From Hymenobacter sp. UV11 (lineage in GTDB: Bacteria; Bacteroidota; Bacteroidia; Cytophagales; Hymenobacteraceae): DNA of 64,000 bases. The notes beneath the pieces are model-generated. The model was not told where the DNA came from. It saw only the letters and a list, made by a program, of their open reading frames with translations, and searched no databases. The DNA lies in the NCBI RefSeq assembly GCF_004684095.1, contig NZ_SRII01000005.1, positions 248,001-312,000 of the forward strand. The letters run 5' to 3'. Both the position numbers and the translations under genes were made by a program. Shown piece by piece: positions 26,336-35,288 of the stretch; positions within the stretch are counted from its first letter, which is position 1; each line of letters opens with the position of its first letter.

Positions 26336-26647
26336 GCGGGTAAAAGAGGCCCCAGGGCAGGTACCGGGGCTAAATTTAACACCCGCCAAACGGCTTTTTG
26401 TTCAGCCAAATGGCCCGGCCGGCGCGCTTTTAAGCGCCAGCCAGGCCCTACCCCCCTGATTGCGGGCGGGTTAGCATCGTGGCCTGGCAGTGGCTAAACC
26501 TCCTAGCAGGCCGCCGCCGCCAATGCAGCTCTACCACACCTGCTGACCATTAACGCCGGGCTGAAGCAGTAGCAGCGGGCGGCGCTACAAGAAGCGTTGC
26601 CGTAATTTGTAGCTGCCAACCGCTGCTCACTACTCGTTTTTGCTTGT
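26336..26647. other. 312-base gene-free leader upstream of the TerB_C operon
   Basis: This gap holds the divergent control region of the transglutaminase-like gene and the TerB_C operon. It contains one CTACCCCCC copy at 26447. I see no exact Bacteroidota promoter; the nearest is GTAATTTG around 26602-26609. No convincing operator or RNA element is visible. Confidence 0.5.
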
Positions 26648-28111
26648 ATGCCTGATTCCGCCGACGACTCCATTATTGACGTAACCGGCTTGTTTTTTAA
26701 GCTCAAGCGAGCCATCGAAAGAGAGATAGTGAGCCTGCCATCTACCAGGCCCACCACGCCGCCCGCGTCAACGTACACCTATTACGACTACGAGCCGCCG
26801 AGCCTGGGCAAAATCTACCGCGAAAAGCTTGGGCTGACACCCCGGCAGGTGAGTTGGGTCAACCGCTTTCCGCTGCCGACCAACTCGTTTCTGGATACGA
26901 TGGAGGCCGGCCGCGAGGCCACGGTGCGCCTCTACCTGGCGCTGCTACCCCTGCTGGAGCAGCAGCTTAAGGCCGAGGGCAGCACCCTGGCCCAAACGGT
27001 GAAAACCCTGGATAGCCGCGCCAAGTCGCTGCGCTACTACGCCAATACCTCGTGGTATACCCCGGCGGCGCCCAAAACCGGGGCCGATACCTACTTAGCT
27101 ATTTTCCGGCTCTGCGAAAATGCGGTGCGTGAGCGCTTTGGCCACAAGCGCAAGATGAGCAGCGTGTTTGGGGGCGCGCTGGCCGAGCTGGCACCCGTGT
27201 TTCGGGAGCTGCTGGGCCGGCGGGTGGAGGAATTGCTGCCGCCGCTGCTGGCCCTGGTGCCCGCGCCCGACCACAAAACTGAGCTATTACTCAATGAGCA
27301 GAATACCGGCCGCTGGAAAGCCGAACTCGAACAACTGACCACCACTGGCCCCGCTCTCGAAAAGGCCCTGGCCGCGCTGGCCGCCCGCAATGCCCGCAAC
27401 CCAGCCCTCGGGGCGCTCTACCAGGAGGCCACCCGGCGGCTGGCCCCCACCAACCGCGAGGAGGCGCTGCGCTACCACCTGCGCTACCTGCACCAGCTGC
27501 AAGCCCGCTTTGCCGAGGCCAAGCCGCTGCCCAAGGCCCTGCACAAGCAGCTGTTTGCGCTGCCCGAGCAGGCCGCGCGGTTTCAGGGGCTGGTGAATGA
27601 GCTGGCTTTTTATAAAAACCTGGACGGAACCCTGGCCAAAGTGCCCACCGTGTACGTGCAGCCGCGCAAGAAAATTGAGCTGAACCGGAGCGCCATTCAC
27701 GCCGTGCGCGACCAGCACGCCGGCACGGTGGCCCTGCTCAATGAGTATTTGCAGGATGCGCCGGCCCCTACCCCCCCGCCCACTGCCAAGCCCGCCAAAG
27801 CTACCCGCCGCCCTCAGGCGGCCCGGCCCGCCAAAGCGCTCAATCCAGCAGCCCCGGCCGCCTACCCCTTTGCCCCCGGCCTGGGCCTCACTGCCCCGCA
27901 GCAGGCGCTACTACAGCTGTTTGGCGAGCGGGCGCTGGCCTTGCCCCAGGCCGAAATCGAGGCTTTAGCCAAAGCCCACGGCGTGCTGCGCAACCAGCTC
28001 ATCGACGGCCTGAACGAGGTGTGCTACGCGCTGCTGGATGACGTGCTCATTGAGGAAAGCGACGACGACTACACGATTTACGAAGCCTATTATCAAAAAA
28101 TCAGCCAGTAA
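26648..28111 (+). CDS. TerB_C-domain protein, copy 1
   Basis: A 487-residue soluble protein. The C-terminal part (about residues 335-485) fits the TerB_C pattern: 'KIELNRSAIHAVRDQHAGTVALLNEYLQD', a Pro/Ala linker, then 'ALLQLFGERALALPQAEIEALAKAHGVLRNQLIDGLNEVCYALLDDVLIEE'. The middle ('LTPRQVSWVNRFPLPTNSF' and 'ATVRLYLALLPLLEQ') resembles the segment joining TerB_N and TerB_C in larger Ter proteins. No TerB metal-binding or TerB_N domain is seen. Its stop overlaps the next gene start by one base (TAATG). Known family links are Ter-type stress and DNA-processing systems; the role here is inferred from operon partners. Confidence 0.78.
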   Translation: MPDSADDSIIDVTGLFFKLKRAIEREIVSLPSTRPTTPPASTYTYYDYEPPSLGKIYREKLGLTPRQVSWVNRFPLPTNSFLDTMEAGREATVRLYLALLPLLEQQLKAEGSTLAQTVKTLDSRAKSLRYYANTSWYTPAAPKTGADTYLAIFRLCENAVRERFGHKRKMSSVFGGALAELAPVFRELLGRRVEELLPPLLALVPAPDHKTELLLNEQNTGRWKAELEQLTTTGPALEKALAALAARNARNPALGALYQEATRRLAPTNREEALRYHLRYLHQLQARFAEAKPLPKALHKQLFALPEQAARFQGLVNELAFYKNLDGTLAKVPTVYVQPRKKIELNRSAIHAVRDQHAGTVALLNEYLQDAPAPTPPPTAKPAKATRRPQAARPAKALNPAAPAAYPFAPGLGLTAPQQALLQLFGERALALPQAEIEALAKAHGVLRNQLIDGLNEVCYALLDDVLIEESDDDYTIYEAYYQKISQ

Positions 28112-29508
28112 TGTCCGGGTATTTCACTGCCGATTACTTCAAGTCGTATCAGTACAACCGTTCGCGGCTGGGTGACTTTTATGAAGAGCAATGGGGCGGC
28201 TTGCAGCCCAAAGAGGTAAGCTGGCTCAACAAGTTTCAGGCGCCGTATACGCACTTTTTGCAGCTCGCGGTGGCCCGCGATGCCGTGGTGCGGCTCTACC
28301 TGGCCGTGCTGCCCGAGCTGGAGCGCCAAAGCAAGGTTGCCGGCTCGACGCTGCCCAAAGATGCCAAGGCCCTGGAAAGCCTGGACAAGGAATATGCCTA
28401 CCACCACCGCTGGGGCGGCCGCTATGCCAGCCGCAGCCTGGCGGGCCACCGGGCCGGGGCCACGGTGTACTACACCATTTTTGAGCGCTGCCAAAATGCC
28501 GTGCGCGAGCGCTTCGATATGGCAGAGGTACCCGACAGCTACTTCACCGTCCTGGCCGATGCCGACGAGTCGTTCGACACCTATTTTGGCGACTACCTGC
28601 GCGAGCTGCTGCCGCCGCTGGTCGCAGCCATCCCACCGCCCGACGAGGCCACCGAGCTAGCCCTCAACCAGTTTGAAACCACCCGCTGGGAGCCGCGCTA
28701 CGAAGCCCTGCAAGCCCTGCTGCCCACCGACCCGGCCGGCTTCGCCAGCGGCGTGTTGGCGCTGGGCCGCCTCAACGAGCGCAACCCCGCCATCGCGCCC
28801 CTGTATCTGGAGGCGCACCGGCTGCTGGCCGAGCTGGGCCACGACCCCGAGGCGGTGGTGCGCCTCTACTTCAACTACCTGTATTACGGCATCAAGTACC
28901 GCCACTCCTTCAAGCCCAAGCCGCTGCTTAAGCGCCTACAAAAGAAGCTCTTCCCGCTGCCCGAGCAGCTGGCCCGCTTCGAAATCCTGAGCCGGGAGCT
29001 GCTACGTAGCCGCGACCTGGCCTCGGCTAGCGAGGGGGTGCCTAACATATGGCAGCGCGAGCGGCGCAAAATTGAGCTGAAGCCCGCCGCCGTGCGGGCC
29101 GCCCGCCAGCAGCACGCCGGCACCGTAGAGCTGCTGAATGAGTACTTGCAGGACGCGCCCGAACGCCTGGCTCCGGCCCCCAAAACGCCTGAAACCGTGG
29201 TGCCGGAGCTGCTGCGCCCGGCAGCCGCGCCCGCTGCTACAGCCGGCGCGGCCAGTACTTTTGCGCCAGCCTTGCGCCTTACCCCTCCGCAGCGGGCCCT
29301 GCTGGCGCTCTTTAGCGAGCGAGCGCTGACGCTACCGCAGGAAGAAGTCGAAGCCTTCGCCAAGGCCCACGGCACGTTGCGCAACCAGCTCATCGACGGG
29401 CTGAACGAGGCGTGCTACGCGCTGCTGGATGACGTGCTGATTGAGGAGAGCGGCGACGACTACACCATTTACGAAGCTTATTACCAGCGACTTGCTACCC
29501 CATGCTAG
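28111..29508 (+). CDS. TerB_C-domain protein, copy 2
   Basis: A 465-residue paralogue of the preceding protein, lacking its first 50 or so residues. Corresponding blocks are 'LQPKEVSWLNKFQAPYTHF', 'VVRLYLAVLPELERQ', 'CQNAVRERF', 'RRKIELKPAAVRAARQQHAGTVELLNEYLQD' and an almost identical tail 'GTLRNQLIDGLNEACYALLD'. Conservation is highest in the last 60 residues, suggesting a shared docking surface, while the middles have diverged. Its end overlaps the ATPase gene start by seven bases (ATGCTAG), so translation is coupled. Confidence 0.78.
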   Translation: MSGYFTADYFKSYQYNRSRLGDFYEEQWGGLQPKEVSWLNKFQAPYTHFLQLAVARDAVVRLYLAVLPELERQSKVAGSTLPKDAKALESLDKEYAYHHRWGGRYASRSLAGHRAGATVYYTIFERCQNAVRERFDMAEVPDSYFTVLADADESFDTYFGDYLRELLPPLVAAIPPPDEATELALNQFETTRWEPRYEALQALLPTDPAGFASGVLALGRLNERNPAIAPLYLEAHRLLAELGHDPEAVVRLYFNYLYYGIKYRHSFKPKPLLKRLQKKLFPLPEQLARFEILSRELLRSRDLASASEGVPNIWQRERRKIELKPAAVRAARQQHAGTVELLNEYLQDAPERLAPAPKTPETVVPELLRPAAAPAATAGAASTFAPALRLTPPQRALLALFSERALTLPQEEVEAFAKAHGTLRNQLIDGLNEACYALLDDVLIEESGDDYTIYEAYYQRLATPC

Positions 29509-30815
29509 ACAACGTTAAACCCAAGGAAGCCACCGCTATTATCAACTCGCTGCTGGGCGGCGTGGTGCCCAAGCTGGGCGTGCAGCACATCACGGTGGGG
29601 CGCTCGCCCGAGATTGCGGCCTTCGTGCAGGCGCTCGATGAGGTGAAGAACGGCCACAGCCTGGTCAAGTTCTGGATTGGCGATTTTGGCTCGGGCAAGT
29701 CGTTTATGCTGCACCTGCTGAATACGGTGGCGCTCAAGCAAAAATTTGTGGTGGCCAACGCCGACTTCACGCCCGACAACCGCCTGTATGCCAACGACGG
29801 CAAGGGGGTAGCGCTCTACGCGGCCATTATGGATAATATCGCGATTCAGACCAAGCCCGAAGGTGGCGCGCTGGCCACGCTGCTCGAAAAATGGATTGAA
29901 CAGGTACTTACCAAAACCGCCGAGGAGCAGCAGATTCCGCTCACCGCCATCCGCGACGAAAAGCACCTACCCAAGGTGCAGGCTGCCATCATGGCTACCA
30001 TTCAGGAGCTGACTGACGTGGGCGGCTTCGACTTCGGCACGGTGGTGATGAAGTATTACGAAGGATATATCACTGAAAATGACATACTTCGCCGCAATGC
30101 CCTGAAGTGGCTCAAGGGCGAGTACCGTACCAAAACCGAGGCCCGGCAGGACCTGGGCGTGCGCGAGGTTATCAACGACCTCAACTACTACGACATGCTC
30201 AAGAACTTCTGCCGGCTGTTTGTGAGCATGGGCTACAGCGGGTTTATGGTGAACCTGGATGAGGCCATCAATTTGTATAAAATCTCGACCTCGACGATGC
30301 GCGAGAAGAACTACGAGAAGATTCTGAGCATCTATAACGACTGCCTGCAGGGCAAAATCAGTAACTTCTTTCTCAACTTTGCCGGCACCCGCGAGGTGCT
30401 CGAAAACGAGCGACGGGGCCTCTTCAGCTACCAGGCGCTGAAATCGCGGCTTGAAACCAACAAATTTGAAACCAGCGAGTTGCGTGACTTCGCGCAGCCC
30501 GTTATCCGGCTGCACCCACTTTCGCACAACGAGGTGTTCGTGCTGCTGCAAAAGCTGAAGGAAATCTTCGATTTCAACTACAAAACTCAGCTCGACATCT
30601 CGGAGGCCGACATTCAGGCTTTCATGGAGGAGATGTTTAACAAGCCGGGGGCCAGCGAGTTCCTTACGCCCCGCGAGGTTATCCGCGACTTCCTCAACAT
30701 CCTGAGTCTGCTGCGCCAAAACCCTGGGCTCGACAAACGCCGCCTGTTCAGCGAGGTGCAAATTCGCGACGAGCGGCCCGATGAGGCGGCAGTGGATGCG
30801 ATTGAGGTGCTGTAG
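29502..30815 (+). CDS. DUF2791 P-loop ATPase (BrxD-like)
   Basis: A 437-residue ATP-binding protein of the DUF2791 family, called BrxD in type 2 BREX systems. Walker A GDFGSGKS is at residues 60-67 and Walker B 'FMVNLDEA' at 248-255, followed by 'TREVLENERRGLFSY' and 'RLHPLSHNEVFVLLQKL', typical of STAND/AAA-like ATPases of this group. The N-terminal 'AIINSLLGGVVPKLGVQHITVGR' is also a family signature. It is coupled to the TerB_C genes and followed by a helicase, the same ATPase-helicase order as brxD-brxHI. It probably controls helicase loading or remodelling of a DNA-bound complex; that is inference. Confidence 0.85.
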   Translation: MLDNVKPKEATAIINSLLGGVVPKLGVQHITVGRSPEIAAFVQALDEVKNGHSLVKFWIGDFGSGKSFMLHLLNTVALKQKFVVANADFTPDNRLYANDGKGVALYAAIMDNIAIQTKPEGGALATLLEKWIEQVLTKTAEEQQIPLTAIRDEKHLPKVQAAIMATIQELTDVGGFDFGTVVMKYYEGYITENDILRRNALKWLKGEYRTKTEARQDLGVREVINDLNYYDMLKNFCRLFVSMGYSGFMVNLDEAINLYKISTSTMREKNYEKILSIYNDCLQGKISNFFLNFAGTREVLENERRGLFSYQALKSRLETNKFETSELRDFAQPVIRLHPLSHNEVFVLLQKLKEIFDFNYKTQLDISEADIQAFMEEMFNKPGASEFLTPREVIRDFLNILSLLRQNPGLDKRRLFSEVQIRDERPDEAAVDAIEVL

Positions 30816-30991
30816 CGCTGATTCTGCGAGTCCGCGAAGGAGGTATTGGGCTTACGAGACAAGCTTTCCACGCATTACAACATAGTGGTTCATAACATAT
30901 AAGAGGGCTTTGCTTTACTTACTTTTCCGTTTTATAATCGGAACGTAGCAGTAACAGGTGCCTTGTGACCGGCTCAAAGGCACCAATAATT

Positions 30992-31336
30992 ATGAAACCG
31001 TATCAATCAGAAATCACCGGGCATTTGGACTTCTTCACTGCGGACAATGAAGATGAGTTCGGAGGGGCAACCGAAAAATGGCAAACCCTCTTGATACATG
31101 GTGATTCGGAGGGCCTCAAATCATTTGCACGGCTCTTGCTCCGACTAGCTGAACTCAAGCAAGACGAGCTACCGGCCCTGCCCTTTGGCGCACGAGAACA
31201 CGTTTCTCTACGACCCTGCCTGGACATTAGTAATAGTTCGGTGGAAGTAATTGTGGGGAGGCTGGATGCCAAGGGGACCGGCGCTTTTTATGACCGCTAT
31301 ATTTCGAAAAGCGGCTCCGCAAAAGACAACTTGTGA
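30992..31336 (+). CDS. Small Imm32-like hypothetical protein
   Basis: A 114-residue protein. I choose the ATG at 30992 because the earlier GTG would include a hairpin (GGTGCCTT/AAGGCACC, 30957-30964 and 30977-30984). The pattern 'LLIHGDSEGLKSFARLLLRLAELKQDELPALPFGAREHVSLRP ... SSVEVIVGRLD' recalls immunity protein 32-like families, but the similarity is from memory and weak. Its composition is noticeably richer in A/T than the operon around it, and the gaps on both sides break the tight gene coupling, so it may be an insertion into the operon. Confidence 0.6.
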   Translation: MKPYQSEITGHLDFFTADNEDEFGGATEKWQTLLIHGDSEGLKSFARLLLRLAELKQDELPALPFGAREHVSLRPCLDISNSSVEVIVGRLDAKGTGAFYDRYISKSGSAKDNL

Positions 31337-31379
31337 CATCCTCCTACCCCCCTCGCAGACTGAAAGTCCGCGCTACTTC

Positions 31380-33518
31380 ATGGCCTTTGACCTGTTAGCT
31401 GAGCCTATCCGGCGCTACGTGCGCGACCAGCGGTGGGAGGCGCTGCGGCCCATTCAGGCGGCGACGATTCAGCATGTGCTGGCCAGCGACGACAACTTTA
31501 TTCTGGCTTCGCGCACGGCGTCGGGCAAGACGGAAGCGGCGTTTTTGCCCATTTTGTCGAAGGTCGATTTTCGGCGGCCGGGCGTGCGGGTGCTGTACGT
31601 GTCGCCGCTCATTGCGCTGATTAACGACCAGTTTCGGCGCATCGAGGCGCTGTGCCAGTACCTCGATGTGCGCGTGACCAAGTGGCACGGCGAGGCCAGC
31701 CGGGCCGACAAAAAGAAGCTCGTGCAGCAGCCCGAGGGCCTCGTGCTCATCACGCCCGAGTCACTGGAAGCCATGTTTGTGCATTCGCCCTACAGCGTGA
31801 AAGCGCTGTTTGCCAGCTTAGAATATGTGGTGATTGACGAGATTCACTCCTTTTTGGGCACCGACCGGGGCGTGCAATTGATGTCGCTGCTGGCGCGGCT
31901 GGCGGGGGTCAATCGAGGGCGGTTTGCGGTGGTGGGGCTGTCGGCCACCATCGGTGACTATGCGGAGGCCAAGCGCTTTACCGGCGACGCGGCCCGCACG
32001 AAGGTGCTGCTCGACAAGGCCCATAAGGAAATCGAGGCGGAGTTCCGGTACTTTCCGGCGGCCCGCATCGGCAGCGACCTACCGCTCGATTTGCTCAAGG
32101 ACTTATACAAGCAAACCAGCCGGAGCAAGGCCCTCATTTTCCCCAATAGCCGGGGGCTGGCCGAGGTGGTGGCCGTGAAGCTGCGCCTGATTGCCGACCG
32201 CGTGAACGGCCACGCCAACTACTTTTCGCACCACTCATCGGTGCACAAGGAGGTGCGCGAATACGTGGAGCACTTTGCTAAAACCAATGAGCGCCAGCCG
32301 TTTTGCATTGCCTGCACCTCCACGCTGGAGCTGGGCATTGACATCGGCTCGGTCGATAAGGTGGTGCAGATTGACGCGGCGCAGTCGGTGGCGGCACTGG
32401 TGCAGCGGGTGGGGCGCAGCGGCCGGCGCGACGACGCGGCCAGCCAGCTGCTGCTCTATGCCACCAATCCGTGGAGCCTGCTGCAATCGCTGGCCTGCTG
32501 GCGGCTCTACCAGGAGGGCTTCGTGGAGCCGCTGCGGCAGGCCCGGCAGCCCTACGACTTACTGCTGCACCAGGCGCTGTCCATCGTGAAGGAGCGCGGC
32601 GGCATTGCGCGCGCGGCGCTGCTGCGGGAGCTGCACCGCAACGCCGCGTTCAGCGAAATAGCGCCGGCGTCCGCCGATGATATTCTGACCGAGCTACTTC
32701 AGCTTAATTGGGTGGAAGTAATTGGCAACGAACTAATTATCGGGGTTGAAGGCGAGTTTACGGTAAATTCACGGGAGTTTTACAGCGTGTTCCGGTCGGA
32801 GCCGGCGTTCAAGGTGGTGCACGCGGGCAAAACAGTCGGCGAAATCCCGTATTCGCCGCAGGTGCAGGACGGCGAAAACCTGTTTTTGGCGGCTCGCACC
32901 TGGAAAATTCAGTTTGTGGACCTGGCCGCCAAGCGCATCGAGGTAGTGCCCGCTAATGATGGCAAGAAGCCGCTTTTTTTCGGCGGCGGCGGTGTGGTGC
33001 ATCCGCGCATCCGAGAGGAGATGCTGCGCCTGCTGGCCGATGGCAGCCCCGCGCCCGAGCTGGACGCCGCCAGCCAGGAAGTCTTGCGTCAGCTGCGCCG
33101 CGAGTTTGCCGGCTTTGCCCTACCCCCCCTGCCTGGCCCCGAGCGCCCCGTAGTCGTCAAGGACAATAAACTGATACTCTACACCTTCACCGGCACGCGC
33201 CTCAACCGCAGCTTGGTGTTTCTGCTGCGCTGCCTCGACGTGGAGTTTCTGGCCGACGAGGCCGAGAGCAGCCTCACGCTGGCCGTAGAGCCGGCGCTGC
33301 TACCGGCGCTGTTCGAGCAGCTGCGGCTGTATGCCGAAGACGTTGACTTTCACCTGCAAACCGCCGTGGCCGAAACGCCCGCGCTGCTGGATTTTGCCAA
33401 GTGGAGCGTGGCCCTACCCCTGCCCTACCAGTGCGAAATTTTGAAAGAGCGGTATTTTGATTTCGAGGCAGCGAAGGAGTTTTTGCGCGATACTGTGCTG
33501 GTGTGGCCGGGGGTTTAA
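31380..33518 (+). CDS. Lhr-like superfamily II helicase (BrxHI-like)
   Basis: A 712-residue DNA helicase. A Q-like element 'LRPIQ' (residues 22-26), Walker A 'TASGKT' (46-51), Walker B 'DEIH' (153-156), 'SAT' (188-190) and motif VI 'QRVGRSGRR' are all present. After the two RecA-like domains comes a winged-helix and Lhr-type C-terminal region. The start at 31380 is chosen because it begins the conserved helicase N-terminus; the longer frame overlaps the preceding gene. The gene ends in TTAA, sharing its stop bases with the convergent DoxX gene. By family and order it corresponds to BREX BrxHI; the DNA substrate is unknown. Confidence 0.88.
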   Translation: MAFDLLAEPIRRYVRDQRWEALRPIQAATIQHVLASDDNFILASRTASGKTEAAFLPILSKVDFRRPGVRVLYVSPLIALINDQFRRIEALCQYLDVRVTKWHGEASRADKKKLVQQPEGLVLITPESLEAMFVHSPYSVKALFASLEYVVIDEIHSFLGTDRGVQLMSLLARLAGVNRGRFAVVGLSATIGDYAEAKRFTGDAARTKVLLDKAHKEIEAEFRYFPAARIGSDLPLDLLKDLYKQTSRSKALIFPNSRGLAEVVAVKLRLIADRVNGHANYFSHHSSVHKEVREYVEHFAKTNERQPFCIACTSTLELGIDIGSVDKVVQIDAAQSVAALVQRVGRSGRRDDAASQLLLYATNPWSLLQSLACWRLYQEGFVEPLRQARQPYDLLLHQALSIVKERGGIARAALLRELHRNAAFSEIAPASADDILTELLQLNWVEVIGNELIIGVEGEFTVNSREFYSVFRSEPAFKVVHAGKTVGEIPYSPQVQDGENLFLAARTWKIQFVDLAAKRIEVVPANDGKKPLFFGGGGVVHPRIREEMLRLLADGSPAPELDAASQEVLRQLRREFAGFALPPLPGPERPVVVKDNKLILYTFTGTRLNRSLVFLLRCLDVEFLADEAESSLTLAVEPALLPALFEQLRLYAEDVDFHLQTAVAETPALLDFAKWSVALPLPYQCEILKERYFDFEAAKEFLRDTVLVWPGV

Positions 33519-34147
33519 TCCTGGTGCTGGCCACCATTCCGGCGCAGCCACCAGGCCGTCAGCAGCCCCAGCCCACCCACCAGCGCACAAATACCCGCCC
33601 ACACCAAAAAATTGTAGGCCTCGGTGTAAACCCGGTAGCCCGCCGTGTAGGCAAACAGCATTGCCCCTACCCCCTCCCACAGCCGGGTAGTGGCCCGCGG
33701 CGGCGCGGGCACAGCCTGGACTGGCAGGTTGACCAACACCCGCAGCGTGGGCCAGTCCCAGGCCAGCAGCAGCAGATTGGCCAGCAGCATGAGGCCCGTA
33801 ATGATGGGCGTGCCAGCAAAGTCGTAGGAAATGGTGATGACGAAAATACTGGTCATAATAGGCAGAAACAGCACCGCCCCCAGCGTGGCATAGCGCTGCG
33901 TGAGCAGCAGCAGCCCCACCACGCACTGCGCTACCCCAATAAACTGCCAGTAGAGCCCCGACTGGTACATGGTTTCGAAAAAGTGCAGGGGGCTGTGAAT
34001 GGCTGCATCAGTTCCGCTTAGGCTCGTAAACCGCAACCCCTTTATCTTAACTATACTGGCAAATACGAACGCGCCCCCCAGCAGGTAACGGGTATAAATG
34101 ATGAACAACTGGGGCAGTAACCGTTGCCTTAGCGCGTCGTAGCTCAT
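33515..34147 (-). CDS. DoxX-like membrane protein
   Basis: A 210-residue inner-membrane protein with about five hydrophobic helices. 'YTRYLLGGAFVFASIVKIKGLRF', 'FFETMYQSGLYWQFIGVAQCVVGLLLLTQRYATLGAVLFLPIMTSIFVITISY' fit the DoxX/DoxD-like superfamily seen in Bacteroidota. Function is unknown, with quinone or thiosulfate oxidation suggested for distant relatives. Its stop overlaps the helicase stop by four bases in convergent orientation. Confidence 0.75.
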   Translation of the reverse strand: MSYDALRQRLLPQLFIIYTRYLLGGAFVFASIVKIKGLRFTSLSGTDAAIHSPLHFFETMYQSGLYWQFIGVAQCVVGLLLLTQRYATLGAVLFLPIMTSIFVITISYDFAGTPIITGLMLLANLLLLAWDWPTLRVLVNLPVQAVPAPPRATTRLWEGVGAMLFAYTAGYRVYTEAYNFLVWAGICALVGGLGLLTAWWLRRNGGQHQD

Positions 34148-34174
34148 AGTACCGGACTACAAAAATCAAGCGGT

Positions 34175-34897
34175 TTACTCGGCGTTCAGGCGGCGAGTGG
34201 CTGGGCCCGAAAACACGGCCGTGGCACTATCCGAAAAGTGGTAGCGGAGGTGCGGAATGACCGTTTTCAGGTCGAGCCGCCCTTGGTGATTCACCGTCAG
34301 GCTGGCCGCCTGGATGCGGTTGTCGGGGCCAATTTCCAACTCCGGGCTGCTGCCGGCCTGGGTACCCACTAAAGCGCGCAGTTGGTTCAGGGTGTTGCCC
34401 GCCAGCCGAATCTGGTTGCTCTGGTCCTGCCGCAGCGCCAGGCTGTCTTGCCGAAAACCCTGCACCAGCACCGTGCCGCCCGCCTGAAGCTGGTTGAACT
34501 GGGGCTTGCCAGCTACCGAATAGGTGCCTTCAATCGTGAGGGCCGCGAGTTGGGGGCAGGAAATAATCACCGTTTCCCCCCGGCCCAGCGGCTCGGGTTG
34601 CTGCGGGTACGCCAGCGCTACGCGCAGCTGCTGCCCCTGCTGCGTAATACGCACGTAAGCAGCTGCTTGCTTACCAACATGCACGCCAAACGGCCCAGCC
34701 ACAATTTTAACATTAAGCCCACTGGCCGAAGGCACGCGCACGGCATCGAAGTTGCGCAAGGCCAGGGTCTGGTAGTTACGCAGCGGGTCTTTGTAGGTGC
34801 CCGAGCGATACTCGGCGCGCAGGGCCATGTTGTAGGCCGTGAGCGAGGCCAGCAGCACGAGCAGGGCGGCCAGCAAAAGGGTGGTGCTAGTTTTCAT
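34175..34897 (-). CDS. GIN/DUF2807-like exported beta-helix protein
   Basis: A 240-residue protein with an N-terminal membrane anchor or signal (MKTSTTLLLAALLVLLASLTAYNMAL). The rest alternates short strands with regular turns: 'FDAVRVPSASGLNVKIVAGPFGVHV', 'LAALTIEGTYSVAGKPQFNQLQAGGTVLVQG', as in the head-GIN domain family of Bacteroidota. It overlaps the GntR gene by 11 bases and is the last gene of the ABC operon, which suggests it works with that exporter in the envelope. Function unknown. Confidence 0.65.
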   Translation of the reverse strand: MKTSTTLLLAALLVLLASLTAYNMALRAEYRSGTYKDPLRNYQTLALRNFDAVRVPSASGLNVKIVAGPFGVHVGKQAAAYVRITQQGQQLRVALAYPQQPEPLGRGETVIISCPQLAALTIEGTYSVAGKPQFNQLQAGGTVLVQGFRQDSLALRQDQSNQIRLAGNTLNQLRALVGTQAGSSPELEIGPDNRIQAASLTVNHQGRLDLKTVIPHLRYHFSDSATAVFSGPATRRLNAE

Positions 34898-35285
34898 GGG
34901 GGGTAGGCGCCAGGGTGGCGGCTTGGGCGGTTTTGAAGGCTTCGTAGCGCTGGGCCAGCTCGGCCAGGCTGATATCGAGCAGCGAAATGGTGTTGAAAAA
35001 CGCGGGCAGCTCGTGCTGCAAAAACCGCTCGCGGCGCACGGCGCGCACCTGCTCGGCACCCGCCGGCGCCACAAACAGGCCCAGCCCGCGCCGGTTGTAC
35101 ACCACGCCCTGGCTTTGCAGCAGCTCGTAGGTGCGCATCACGGTGTTGGGGTTCACTTGCAGCTCGGCGGCCAGCTCGCGCACCGACGGGATTTTCTGGT
35201 CGGGCGGCCACTGCTGGCGCAGCACCTGTTCGCCCACGTAGCTGGCTATCTGGAGGTAGATGGCCTCGTTATCATTGAATTCCAT
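34887..35285 (-). CDS. YtrA-type GntR family transcriptional regulator
   Basis: A 132-residue regulator. The winged helix reads 'AIYLQIASYVGEQVLRQQWPPDQKIPSVRELAAELQVNPNTVMRTYELLQSQGVVYNRRGLGLFV', the GntR pattern; the short helical C-terminus is the YtrA type, whose members usually control an ABC transporter operon in which they lie. It is third in the operon, three bases after the permease stop. A matching operator-like dyad lies in the promoter at 36926-36951. Confidence 0.92.
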   Translation of the reverse strand: MEFNDNEAIYLQIASYVGEQVLRQQWPPDQKIPSVRELAAELQVNPNTVMRTYELLQSQGVVYNRRGLGLFVAPAGAEQVRAVRRERFLQHELPAFFNTISLLDISLAELAQRYEAFKTAQAATLAPTPHEN

Positions 35286-35288
35286 GCG

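Noticed and set aside
26648..33518. A complete type 2 BREX or a full Ter (TerZABCDE) locus
   Set aside because: No PglW, PglX, PglY or PglZ and no TerD-family or TerC genes are seen; only the ATPase-helicase and TerB_C parts are present.
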